Positions 9,501-16,651 of a stretch of 33,168 bases of DNA are shown in pieces; the stretch's first letter is position 1; every line of letters begins with the position of its first letter. Origin of the DNA: Acidobacteriota bacterium (lineage in GTDB: Bacteria > Acidobacteriota > Thermoanaerobaculia > Multivoradales > J023); NCBI GenBank assembly GCA_029263355.1, contig JAJCXQ010000801.1, forward strand, positions 1 through 33,168, read 5' to 3'. A program made the translations under genes and the position numbers. The notes beneath the pieces were generated by a model, which ran no database searches, was not told where the DNA came from, and saw only the letters and a program-made list of their open reading frames with translations.

Positions 9501-9956
9501 TGGATCGTCTTCGTGGGCTCTCGGATAGCCAAAATAGATCAGGAGACCGTCGCCGAGCAATTGTGCGACATGGCCTTCGAAGCGATCGACCACCTCGCTC
9601 GAGACTTCCTGATACGACATCACAACTTGACGTAGCGTCTCGGGATCGAGCATCTCGGCCAGTGCAGTTGACCCCACCAGATCACAGAACATCACCGTCA
9701 ACTGACGGTTCTCTGCCGTGTCGGAGATCGGAGTCGAGCTAGTTGGTTGCCCTGCTAAAGCTGGCTGCGACGGTTGCGATTCAAGGTCGCTGGCAGCGGC
9801 TCGTTCAGGGAGTGCGGTGCCACAACGTCCACAAAACTTGAACTCTGCTGGATTGTCGCTCCCGCACTCTTGACAGGCCAGGCTCAATCCAGCGCCGCAC
9901 TGGCCGCAGAATCGCATGCCAGGAGGATTGTCGAAGGCGCAAGAGGAACACTTCAT
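6549..9956 (-). CDS. Class III adenylate/guanylate cyclase with AAA ATPase and TPR domains
   Basis: A 1135-aa signalling protein. Order: two zinc ribbons (Cys 3/6/17/20 and 28/31/42/45), a low-complexity linker, a class III nucleotide cyclase domain (about 83-260), an AAA/STAND-type ATPase domain, then a long TPR-like helical repeat region to the C-terminus. The two metal-binding Asp residues are visible at FCDLVGST (Asp92) and LLGDGLL (Asp136), and the Asn/Arg pair lies in TPNVAARLQ. The ATPase has a Walker A motif, GEAGLGKS, and a hydrophobic Walker B-like strand, LVLVIENLQWADP. This architecture is common in soil bacteria and mycobacteria; the signal and the product (cAMP or cGMP) cannot be told. 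No membrane segment. The gene stands alone, with 113 bp before the next gene downstream. No strong ribosome site precedes the ATG. Confidence 0.92.
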   Translation of the reverse strand: MKCSSCAFDNPPGMRFCGQCGAGLSLACQECGSDNPAEFKFCGRCGTALPERAAASDLESQPSQPALAGQPTSSTPISDTAENRQLTVMFCDLVGSTALAEMLDPETLRQVVMSYQEVSSEVVDRFEGHVAQLLGDGLLIYFGYPRAHEDDPRRAVHAALGIVEAIAKLNERQRSDTDYQLAVRVGIHTGPVVTGDVGAGGRWERLAVGQTPNVAARLQGLAEANGIVMSATTHANVEGLFATELLGPQNLKGVSKPINVYRVLAESGVPERFQAAARTGLPPLIGRQRELDVLQQTFEATRRGQQQVLLLSGEAGLGKSRLVHELKLGLSDLPHRWWTCYCSPYHQNSPLHPVIEQTTRLFRIPPEATPEEKSIQLEIALRKLGLDLAEVFSLIAGLLSLPLLPAYPPSSDSPQRQKEKTLEILREIILQQAESEPLVLVIENLQWADPSTLQFLERLLPVSATKLFILVTSRPAFEPTWTAEHKHVELVIDRLSEDQIVEVIEHWTSGKTLPRLVLRQVMEKTDGVPLFVEELTKTILESGILVEQADKYTLPGPLPTFAIPSTLQDSLRARLDRLPPAIKEVAQIGSVVGRRFNYELLDMISPQRSHNLDRALAHLVEAELIFQGGALPTSTYRFKHVMIQEATYSSLLKRQRRLYHRRIAQALEGRFPDVCETQPEVVAHHLTEAGQHDRGIDYWQQASQRSFMQGAILEARAQIDSGLQLLESLPEGTDRDQRELALQAAMGTALSTLEGFAAPKVSHAYGRALEICQRSGDAPEQFWILWGLWRFHFVQANLDKALELGHTLLRLATPRRGPATQIAAYFTVGATLYCRGEFAVAHDYLGQAIHLDSLDRTQHYAAQTGEDSGVACLIWDGWCLWFMGHPEQAKERRVQAQTLARRIAHPFSITYSLIPFLAYYERDVTSFLQDTETTIAQSLEQGFWFAIPGQLCLGWARAMAAADQESSSETSADAGLQGLEELRQGLGATLATGARLHRTQYLLMLAEAAANLGHFEEANRNLEDTFIAIRETGERFFEAEAHRLHGAITLSAAEADDEDPKQLAESSFRQALEVARKQGARALHLRAAVNLCHLWQHQGRGDEGRQLLTPLLAEHPEGSDSADLRDASALLDDFS

Positions 9957-10067
9957 CTAGACGGGCTCGGTGGTGGACAAGGGGTAGATTCTACATCGCG
10001 CTGGCATTGGCGCCCCGTCTCGTTGTGCACATTTGTCTGAGCATCTCCGAGCCTCCGGCGATGTGCC

Positions 10068-10099
10068 AAAAACGAAAGGCCCCGGAAAACCGGGGCCTT
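10068..10099 (-). terminator. Rho-independent terminator of sodA
   Basis: A perfect 10-bp stem, AAGGCCCCGG / CCGGGGCCTT, with an AAAA loop on the + strand. On the minus strand it is followed by TCGTTTTTGG. It lies 30 bp beyond the sodA stop codon, in the right orientation. Confidence 0.85.
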
Positions 10100-10128
10100 C
10101 GAGAGACGCGATTTGTGGGGCGAGAAGC

Positions 10129-10722
<594 letters not shown>

Positions 10723-10772
10723 CTGGAACCTCCTTGTAGACCTTGGCCCAGTAGAGTGTCGGTTGGTTTCTA

Positions 10773-10803
10773 GCGGGCCAGCCTACTGATGAGCTGGCCC
10801 CGC
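10773..10803 (-). other. Stem-loop between doxX-like gene and sodA
   Basis: The arms GCGGGCCAGC and GCTGGCCCCGC pair with a single bulged base around an 11-nt loop. On the minus strand it lies between the DoxX stop and the sodA ribosome site. No T-run follows, so it may be an attenuator or a 5' leader stabiliser rather than a classical terminator. Confidence 0.45.
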
Positions 10804-10873
10804 GAGCCAGGACTTTATAGCTGCCTCTTTGCCACCGTCAACCTCGGCGCCACCGGTTGATCTGTGTGGATGG

Positions 10874-11311
10874 TCACTTGCTCAATTGTCGGTCGATCGA
10901 GAACGCACCGCTGCCTTTGAGCACGACGGCGATCGACAGTCCGATAGCCAGCAGGTGGTACTCGAAGCCTTCTCCTTGTTGGGCGCCATACCAGTTCATG
11001 AAGAAGCCGTGTTGGCCATGTGCGATGAAGATGGCTCCCAACATAATGATTCCTAGGCCGGCGGCGGCGAATCGGCTCAGCAGGCCCACTGCCAGGCCGA
11101 TGGGTCCCAGAAATTCGCCCATGACAACCAGGAAGGCGATTAGCCAAGGCATGCCCGTGCCTGTGAAGTAGTCCATAGTAGCGAGAAAGCCGTTGCCTCC
11201 CCACCACCCGAGCACTTTCTGGGCGCCGTGGGGGAAGAACACGATAGCCAGGGTGAAGCGAAGGATGGTGGGCGTGATGTCATGGTCAGTACGGATCAGC
11301 TTTTGAAACAT
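10874..11311 (-). CDS. DoxX family membrane protein
   Basis: A 145-aa integral membrane protein with four hydrophobic segments (about 17-30, 57-75, 80-95, 120-137). It has the DoxX family landmarks RFTLAIVFFPHGAQKVLG near the N-terminus and MGEFLGPIGLAVGLLSRFAA in the middle. Family members are small quinone-related membrane proteins linked in several bacteria to oxidative and thiol stress, often under MarR-type control; the biochemical reaction is not established for most. The ATG follows AGGAGAG. Directly upstream of its promoter region lies a sequence shared with the upstream region of the neighbouring MarR gene, and sodA lies downstream. Confidence 0.9.
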   Translation of the reverse strand: MFQKLIRTDHDITPTILRFTLAIVFFPHGAQKVLGWWGGNGFLATMDYFTGTGMPWLIAFLVVMGEFLGPIGLAVGLLSRFAAAGLGIIMLGAIFIAHGQHGFFMNWYGAQQGEGFEYHLLAIGLSIAVVLKGSGAFSIDRQLSK

Positions 11312-11358
11312 TGATCTCTCCTGTCGATTCTTGGGGACGCTGTGGTGATTAACGTCCG

Positions 11359-11378
11359 GTCAATAGTTGTCTGGTCAA
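11359..11378 (-). promoter_or_regulatory. Operator-like site upstream of the doxX-like gene
   Basis: Reads TTGACCAGACAACTATTGAC on the minus strand, 48 nt before the DoxX start. It matches the site at the MarR gene at 18 of 20 positions, differing only in the two central bases. Inferred MarR binding site. Confidence 0.6.
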
Positions 11379-11396
11379 TCATTTGGGCAAAAAAAG

Positions 11397-11879
11397 TCAA
11401 TCATCGACCAGAGCTTGGCGAATGCGGTCGAGTAGCCCGATTAGTTGCTCTTGCTCGGGTTGCGAGAGCATGGCCAAGATCTTGTCGTCAGCGGCATTCA
11501 TCGGTTCCTCGAGATCGTCTAGCAGTTCGAGACCTGCCGGTTTGATACGACAGATCACGCAGCGCCGATCCCCGGCAGCCCGTTGTCTCTCGACAACACC
11601 TTTCTTTTCGAGCCGGTCGATCAGCCGAGTGATTCCAGGAGTTCGCTCGACCATCCGTTCGGCGATAGTGAGCGTGTGGAGCCCCTCGGCTCCCGCGCCC
11701 CGAAGAATTCGTAGGACGTTGTACTGCTGCTGCGTGACCCCCCGAGGCTCCAAGACGCTGGCGAGTTCACGACGGATGATGTCAGCGGTTCGAAACAGCC
11801 CTAATGCGGCCTCTTGGCTTGATGACCGGAAGGGTCGAGTTTGTTGGAGTTCCTCTTCGAGGCGGCCGTGACGTCTCAT
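11397..11879 (-). CDS. MarR family transcriptional regulator
   Basis: A 160-aa winged-helix regulator. The helix-turn-helix and recognition region is LTIAERMVERTPGITRLIDRLEKKG (about 70-94, given here as the family core), followed by the wing VERQRAAGDRR. The wing continues into CVICRIKPAG, placing a CxxC pair (Cys107, Cys110) next to the family's DRR signature, which could be a redox sensor. Start: the frame extends to a TTG at 11915, but that lies inside the operator-like palindrome; the ATG at 11879 is preferred although no Shine-Dalgarno is visible, so the transcript may have a very short leader. It probably represses itself and the DoxX gene, which carry the same upstream site. Confidence 0.88.
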   Translation of the reverse strand: MRRHGRLEEELQQTRPFRSSSQEAALGLFRTADIIRRELASVLEPRGVTQQQYNVLRILRGAGAEGLHTLTIAERMVERTPGITRLIDRLEKKGVVERQRAAGDRRCVICRIKPAGLELLDDLEEPMNAADDKILAMLSQPEQEQLIGLLDRIRQALVDD

Positions 11880-11895
11880 ATGGTTAGAGTAACAA

Positions 11896-11918
11896 GTCAA
11901 TAGTTGATTGGTCAACTA
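11896..11918 (-). promoter_or_regulatory. Operator-like palindrome upstream of the MarR gene
   Basis: Contains TAGTTGACCAATCAACTA, a perfect 7-bp inverted repeat with a 4-bp spacer, extended by TTGAC. It ends 17 nt before the MarR ATG. The core TTGACCAnnCAACTATTGAC recurs at 11359-11378. A -10-like CTATTG lies inside both copies, so binding would block transcription. Confidence 0.65.
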
Positions 11919-11950
11919 CATGTCGAGGTGTTTACAAGTAAGTGACAACC

Positions 11951-12010
11951 CAGGCGGTCAGTCCGCCTCCCAGGCGGTCAGTCCGCCTCCCGGGCGGTCA
12001 ATCCACCACC
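11951..12010 (-). repeat. 20-bp tandem repeat overlapping the end of alr
   Basis: Two identical 20-bp units (11951-11970 and 11971-11990) follow the alr stop codon. The last bases of alr (11991-12010) are a third, diverged copy matching at 16 of 20 positions. Each unit contains the dyad GGCGG-ACTGA-CCGCC, so the transcript could form successive hairpins. Confidence 0.8.
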
Positions 12011-13146
12011 AGCCGCGGCAGATCCCAGTTGATCCGGGTCAGGATCTCGTAGTGGATCGTGCCGGCTAGGCTCGCGAGTTGGTCCGCGGTCACCGCCTCG
12101 TCTCCCTGCCGACCCAGCAGGACAACCTCGTCACCGAGCTCAACTGTCGAGATGTCGGTGACGTCAACCATGGTGAGGTTCATACAGATTCTGCCGCGTA
12201 CCGGTGCTCGACGGCCGCGAATCAGTACGTGGGATTGATTCGAGAAGCGTCGATCATAGCCGTCAGCATAGCCGACTGGCAGCACCGCGATGCGGGTCGA
12301 GCGAGTTGTTTGGTAGGTACAACCATAGCCGACGAAGCTGCCCGCTGGCACCTGCTTGAGCTGGCTGATTCGAGTTTTCCAGCTCAGGGCGGGGACCAAG
12401 GCGGTTCTGGCTTCCGGGTGCTCGAGTCGGTAGGACAAGTAGGTCTCTTTGGAAGACCACAGGCCGTATTGGCTGATGCCGAGGCGTACCATGTTGAAGT
12501 GAGTCTCTGGAAAAACCAGCGTCGCCGCGGAGCAGGCGGCATGGCACCTCGGCGGATCGATCCCGGCGGCTCGCAAACGATCAACCGCGCTCTTGAAGCG
12601 GGTGAGCTGAACCTCAGCGTAGTCGTGATCTGTAGTGTCCTCGATATTTGCGAAGTGTGTATAGACGCCCTCTGCGATGACCCCCGGGTTTCGCTTGAAG
12701 AAGTCACAGAACCCGTCGAGCTCGTCGGCGTCGATGCCCTGGCGATGGGTTCCGGTCTCCAGCTTGAGGTGGACCCTCGCGGGTTGTTGCAGACGCGTCG
12801 AGATTTCAGCGAGACGGATGGCGCTCCGGTGGGTGAAGAGCGCCATCCGGAGGTCATGGGCCACCACCTGTTCGAGATCTTCGATCGGTACCGGGCCCAG
12901 GATCAGAATGTCGCGAGTGAAGCCAGCCTGTCGAAGCTGCAAGGCCTCGGTCAATGCATGGACGCAGAACGAATCTGCGTCCTTCGCCAGGGCAGCAATT
13001 TGTTGCATACCGTGGCCATAGGCATTCGACTTGACGACCGCTGCCAGCTCGACGTCGGGGCCGACCAGCTGGCGAAAGAAGCTCAGGTTGTGGGTGTAGG
13101 CGTGCCGGGAGACCTCGAGCCAGACGTTGAGATGATGCTCGTTCAT
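11998..13146 (-). CDS. alr: Alanine racemase
   Basis: A 382-aa PLP enzyme that interconverts L- and D-alanine for peptidoglycan. The PLP lysine is in AAVVKSNAYGHG (Lys39). The substrate-side strand ARVHLKLETGTHRQG, the RLGISQYGLW segment, the catalytic Tyr in FVGYGCTY and the C-terminal GRICMNLTMVDVTD are all present and in the usual order. Length is typical. The frame is open to 13200, but the family N-terminus fits the ATG at 13146. That ATG overlaps the stop of the upstream DUF885 gene as ATGA, so the two are translationally coupled; no separate ribosome site is evident. The 3' end carries an unusual tandem duplication. Confidence 0.95.
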   Translation of the reverse strand: MNEHHLNVWLEVSRHAYTHNLSFFRQLVGPDVELAAVVKSNAYGHGMQQIAALAKDADSFCVHALTEALQLRQAGFTRDILILGPVPIEDLEQVVAHDLRMALFTHRSAIRLAEISTRLQQPARVHLKLETGTHRQGIDADELDGFCDFFKRNPGVIAEGVYTHFANIEDTTDHDYAEVQLTRFKSAVDRLRAAGIDPPRCHAACSAATLVFPETHFNMVRLGISQYGLWSSKETYLSYRLEHPEARTALVPALSWKTRISQLKQVPAGSFVGYGCTYQTTRSTRIAVLPVGYADGYDRRFSNQSHVLIRGRRAPVRGRICMNLTMVDVTDISTVELGDEVVLLGRQGDEAVTADQLASLAGTIHYEILTRINWDLPRLVVD

Positions 13147-14495
13147 CGCAGGCCGGACGGTAACCGCGGCGATGAGAGCAACTGCTCGAAGACCTGCCAA
13201 CGACGTTGTGGGTCATCTCCAGCCTGGGCCTCGACGTAGCTTCGCACCAGATCCTTGCCCAGGTTGTAATTGATGACATAGCTCCGATACTGGTCGAAGA
13301 ACTTCACCCGTTGTGCTGCCTGCTCCGGCGCCATGGCGGCGAAGCGAGTGAGCCAGTCCGTAGTTTCCTGAACGTCGATCTCACCGTCCAGATATCTGCG
13401 TGCTGCCTCGTTGCCGGCATAACTCAGCTGGTCCGTGAGCGCCAGAACTCGGTGGTAGGCGCTGGCCCGTTCGCCATCCAGCCCGGCGAGAGGAAACAGA
13501 ACGTCGCGCTCGTAGATCAGACGCTCATCACCTGGGAATGCCATCTCGATTCCAAAATTGGCACTACCTTCAGCGATCAAGGATTGCGGGCTGAACAAGG
13601 GGTAAACCGAAACTTCGACCCAGCCGCGATCGCGTACCAGATTCTTCTCGAGCAAGGCGTTGTAGAGGTGGTGCCCCGGGTAACCCTCGTGACAGGCGAG
13701 ATCAACGGCGCGGTCAATGAAGATGGGTAAATCGGTGTTGACCTGGATCAAGCTCTGGAACTCTCCCTGGTACCAGTTGTAGCCGCTCCAGGATTTGTCG
13801 GTGACGTATTCGATCTTGAAGTTCTCGCCAGCCGGCAGCTCGATGTAGCGTTCGGTGCGCTGGCGGCAGGCGTCGACCGCTGCCCGGAAGACAGTGTCGA
13901 GCTTGTCGGGCGGAATGACAAAATCTTGACGAAAGGCCTCGAAGCGTTCGATCAACGAGCCGCTGTTGAAGCCCTCGGCGGCGAGCTGGCGATCGAGCTC
14001 GTCGAGAGCGGTTTGGAAGTGTTCTTCGCCATGGCGAGGCGGTGTGGCGTCGTACAACGCCTGAGCCTCTTCATCGAAGCTCCATTTTGCGCCCCCCAGG
14101 AGCTCGACTCGCGCCTTCAGTGCCTCCAACTGCCGGCGAAGATACTTTCGTCTCAACCCGACCAACTCGTCCTCCGCTGCCGGCGGATCTTGGTCGAGCT
14201 CGTCCAGTAGCTCGGCAGCTCGGCCTTTGATCGAGCTGAGCGATTGCTGCGCGGTTGCAGCCTCGTCCTGCCATGGTTCGGGTCCATAGTAAGCATCGAC
14301 ATAGTCTGAGTCGTGCTGACCGACAGCGAGCACGAGCTTGACGTAAGACTCAGCCACCGTATCGAGGTGGGATGTTCCATCGTTGGTCAAGGGTGTTTTG
14401 TCCTCGCGCGGCGATGTGTCTCCATGACAGCCGCCCAGGGCCAAGAGCACACCAAGGATTGAGATAGCGAGCTGCTTGGGGGTGGGCTGATGCAT
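13143..14495 (-). CDS. DUF885-type metallopeptidase lipoprotein
   Basis: A 450-aa protein. The start at 14495 has GGAGGAT upstream and gives a lipoprotein signal (LAISILGVLLALGGC, lipobox LGGC, Cys about 23), so it should be anchored in a membrane facing the periplasm. The DUF885 zincin signature is at ACHEGYPGHHLYNALLEKN, with a downstream Glu in SLIAEGSANFGIEM that fits the third metal ligand. The frame is open further upstream to 14609, but this lacks a signal peptide and is not used. It is coupled to alr through an ATGA overlap, so a role in cell-wall or periplasmic peptide turnover is possible; this is inference from context. Members of the family are poorly characterised peptidases. Confidence 0.88.
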   Translation of the reverse strand: MHQPTPKQLAISILGVLLALGGCHGDTSPREDKTPLTNDGTSHLDTVAESYVKLVLAVGQHDSDYVDAYYGPEPWQDEAATAQQSLSSIKGRAAELLDELDQDPPAAEDELVGLRRKYLRRQLEALKARVELLGGAKWSFDEEAQALYDATPPRHGEEHFQTALDELDRQLAAEGFNSGSLIERFEAFRQDFVIPPDKLDTVFRAAVDACRQRTERYIELPAGENFKIEYVTDKSWSGYNWYQGEFQSLIQVNTDLPIFIDRAVDLACHEGYPGHHLYNALLEKNLVRDRGWVEVSVYPLFSPQSLIAEGSANFGIEMAFPGDERLIYERDVLFPLAGLDGERASAYHRVLALTDQLSYAGNEAARRYLDGEIDVQETTDWLTRFAAMAPEQAAQRVKFFDQYRSYVINYNLGKDLVRSYVEAQAGDDPQRRWQVFEQLLSSPRLPSGLR

Positions 14496-14572
14496 CGGCG
14501 ATCCTCCGTGGAAGCTCGAGTGATTCGAGAGAAGATGGTATCGGATGTTGTCCGAGGGCAAGCCCTGAACGC

Positions 14573-14578
14573 TACAAT
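14573..14578 (+). promoter_or_regulatory. -10-like element for a near-leaderless transcript
   Basis: TACAAT lies 8 bp before the ATG at 14587, which has no Shine-Dalgarno sequence. Initiation about 7 nt downstream of this box would give an mRNA starting at or next to the start codon. A weak TTGTCC sits 19 bp upstream. Confidence 0.4.
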
Positions 14579-14586
14579 CAAACATT

Positions 14587-15189
14587 ATGACAATCGGTGA
14601 ACCGCACACTACCCCAGCGCTGGTCGCGCCACTCGACGAGTACCTGCGACAGTTTCAAGCTCTCGAGAACGACGCCCGGCAATTAGCCACCGGATTGAGC
14701 CATCGACAATTCAATTGGTCCCCAGAGGCCGGCCGTTGGTCGATCGCCGAGTGCCTGGTTCACCTCAACGCTGTCGCGCGGCCTTATGGCGACGCGATGT
14801 CGAAGTCGATCGAGGGTGGTCGGCACCGAGCCCGTGCCGCCGGTGGGTCGGTGCGTTACAGTTGGCTGGAACGATGGATGATTCGCTCCCTAGAGCCGCC
14901 GCCCAAGAGACGGCTCCCTGCACCCGCTATGTTTCGTCCGGCGGCTACGGCAAGCGACCACTCTGCAACCGAAGTCATGGATGAATTCGTCGGCCTCAAA
15001 CACCATTTCATCGAGCTTCTGATTGCCGCCAACGACCTGGACATTGGCAGGATCAAGATCACTTCGCCGGTGTCCAGGTTGATTCGCCTACGCCTGGGTG
15101 CCGCGTTCGCTTTCATCGCTAGCCACGAACGTCGCCATTTATGGCAGGCACGCCAGGTCCGTACGAGCGCCGGCTTCCCCGACAGCTAG
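14587..15189 (+). CDS. DinB-like superfamily protein
   Basis: A 200-aa four-helix-bundle protein of the DinB/YfiT-like superfamily. The metal-binding His triad fits His59 (ECLVHLNAVA) and His180/His184 (ASHERRHLWQARQV); the motif NWSPEAGRWSIAECLVHL is typical of the first part. Family members include metal-dependent thiol transferases and many proteins of unknown role. No signal peptide. It is divergent from the DUF885 gene (91-bp gap) and converges on mvaS with a 5-bp gap. There is no ribosome site; see the -10-like element upstream. The substrate is unknown. Confidence 0.85.
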   Translation: MTIGEPHTTPALVAPLDEYLRQFQALENDARQLATGLSHRQFNWSPEAGRWSIAECLVHLNAVARPYGDAMSKSIEGGRHRARAAGGSVRYSWLERWMIRSLEPPPKRRLPAPAMFRPAATASDHSATEVMDEFVGLKHHFIELLIAANDLDIGRIKITSPVSRLIRLRLGAAFAFIASHERRHLWQARQVRTSAGFPDS

Positions 15190-15194
15190 AACAA

Positions 15195-16313
15195 CTAAGC
15201 AGACGCTGCCAGCCGCACATTGCGGAGCTCTTCGTAGCCCGCCGCGTCGATATGCGTGCGACTGTCGAGATCACTCTCGATGTCTGCAGCCCAGGTTCCA
15301 GCTGCTGCCTCGGGGCCAGCAGTGAGGGTGAGCAGTTCAGCGCCGAAACCTGAACCGTAGGAGAATGCGACGATCTGTTGCCCTCCCTCGAGGCCCGCGA
15401 GGGCTTCGGCAACCGACATCCAGAGGCTTGCTGTGTAGGCGTTACCGCATTGCCGGTTCCAGCCCATGTTGGGGTCGATTTTCTGCGAGAAGATCTCGTT
15501 GGCGAGCTCGAAGTCCCAGCCAAAAGACTCGCCGACATGGAGGAAGGCTTTCTTGACCATCTTGGGGAAGGGGACGTGAAAACAAATCGCAGCGAGCTCT
15601 GAAAGCTTGCGCTCCGCGTTGTCGTCGCCGACGAAGGCTTTGAAGCAGTTCTCAGCCGCTGTCTTGTAACAATCGAGGCTGAACTTTCCATCGACCCGTG
15701 GGAAACTCTCACCCACCGGACGCCAGAAGTCGAAGGCTGGTTCGCTCCAAGGGTGTGAGATTGGGTCGATCGCCGCGATGTGTGGCTGATCGACGATCAT
15801 GGCGACGGCGCCCGCACCCTGGGTCGGCTCGCCGGGGTCGCTGAGTGCATACAGCGCGACATCGGTTGCAATCACCAACGCGGCCTTGTCTCCGGCGGCG
15901 CCGGACAGCTTCCATTCCAGCGCCTGTCGTAACGCGACGGTACCGCCGTAGCAGGCATGTTTGACCTCGTAGGAGCGGACCGCACCCCGCAGGCCGAGCT
16001 CGTCCGCCACCCAGGCGCTCAACGGGCGACTCATATCGATCGCGGATTCGGTACCGACGACGATCATGCCGATGCGATCGAGCTCACCATCCCACCTGCC
16101 GAGCGCTCGTCGGGCCGCCTCGACAGCCATCTCTACGGCCCCGAAGTCTGCGGGACACAGGGACATTTCCTGGCATCCCAGCCCGAGCGTGTATTTTTTG
16201 GGGTCTTGGCCCCTCAGCTTGGCGAGCTCTTCAACAGGTAGGGCGAGAGGAGGCAGGCTGAGCCCGATCGAAGCGAGCCCGATCGAATCGAAGGTGTTGG
16301 CATCGGCGGTCAT
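15195..16313 (-). CDS. mvaS: Hydroxymethylglutaryl-CoA synthase
   Basis: A 372-aa thiolase-fold enzyme that condenses acetyl-CoA with acetoacetyl-CoA to HMG-CoA. The catalytic triad is visible: Glu89 (VVGTESAID), Cys121 (VKHACYGGT) and His246 (CFHVPFPKM). GNAYTASLWMSVAEAL and FSYGSGFGAELL are typical C-terminal family segments. Length is close to bacterial mevalonate-pathway enzymes. The ATG follows AAGGAGAT. No other mevalonate or polyketide gene is in the window, so whether it serves isoprenoid synthesis, an HMG-CoA side route (as in myxobacterial isovaleryl-CoA synthesis) or beta-branching cannot be decided here. It is divergent from the MMPL transporter. Confidence 0.93.
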   Translation of the reverse strand: MTADANTFDSIGLASIGLSLPPLALPVEELAKLRGQDPKKYTLGLGCQEMSLCPADFGAVEMAVEAARRALGRWDGELDRIGMIVVGTESAIDMSRPLSAWVADELGLRGAVRSYEVKHACYGGTVALRQALEWKLSGAAGDKAALVIATDVALYALSDPGEPTQGAGAVAMIVDQPHIAAIDPISHPWSEPAFDFWRPVGESFPRVDGKFSLDCYKTAAENCFKAFVGDDNAERKLSELAAICFHVPFPKMVKKAFLHVGESFGWDFELANEIFSQKIDPNMGWNRQCGNAYTASLWMSVAEALAGLEGGQQIVAFSYGSGFGAELLTLTAGPEAAAGTWAADIESDLDSRTHIDAAGYEELRNVRLAASA

Positions 16314-16647
16314 AACGGATCTCCTTGGAGTTCCCAGCTGACGACGGCGGCGTTTCGATCCTGTCGGGGATCGGAATTCGTACCGTCTCTTGGTCGGTGG
16401 AGACAGAGTCTAGGGCGTCGTCCACCGGTCGAAAATTGGCCTGACCGAAACCTGACAGACTGTGACAAAAGCACGACTGCGGCAGGACAAAGCGGTATCA
16501 TCACCCCCTCCCGCTGTGCGATGGTTCACCGACCCACCTGTTCGGTTGATGCACCTATCCCCCGTTGATCCACTGTCCCGTTGATCCACTGTTGTCTCAG
16601 AGATCTGCGATGTCGTCGAAGGCAAGGTTCCACATGTCCGTTGATCC
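16314..16647. other. Divergent intergenic region between mvaS and the transporter
   Basis: A 334-bp region with no supported gene. It should hold promoters for both divergent genes. Its right end carries a GTTGATCCA repeat family (see that entry). No convincing -35/-10 pair was identified by eye. Confidence 0.5.
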
Positions 16648-16651
16648 ATGA
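16561..16651 (+). repeat. GTTGATCCA direct repeats at the transporter start
   Basis: Two perfect 16-bp tandem units, CCCGTTGATCCACTGT, at 16561-16576 and 16577-16592. A third partial copy, TCCGTTGATCCATGA (16637-16651), contains the ATG of the transporter. A diverged CGGTTGATGCACCTAT copy precedes them at about 16543. Confidence 0.75.

Noticed and set aside
12079..13239. A 386-codon open frame on + opposite alr
   Set aside because: Antisense shadow; the alanine racemase motifs on the minus strand are unambiguous.
16634..16651. Five-codon leader peptide before the MMPL transporter
   Set aside because: Its overlap with the ATG is striking, but it is produced by the repeat itself and has only a weak AAGG upstream; kept only as part of the repeat finding.
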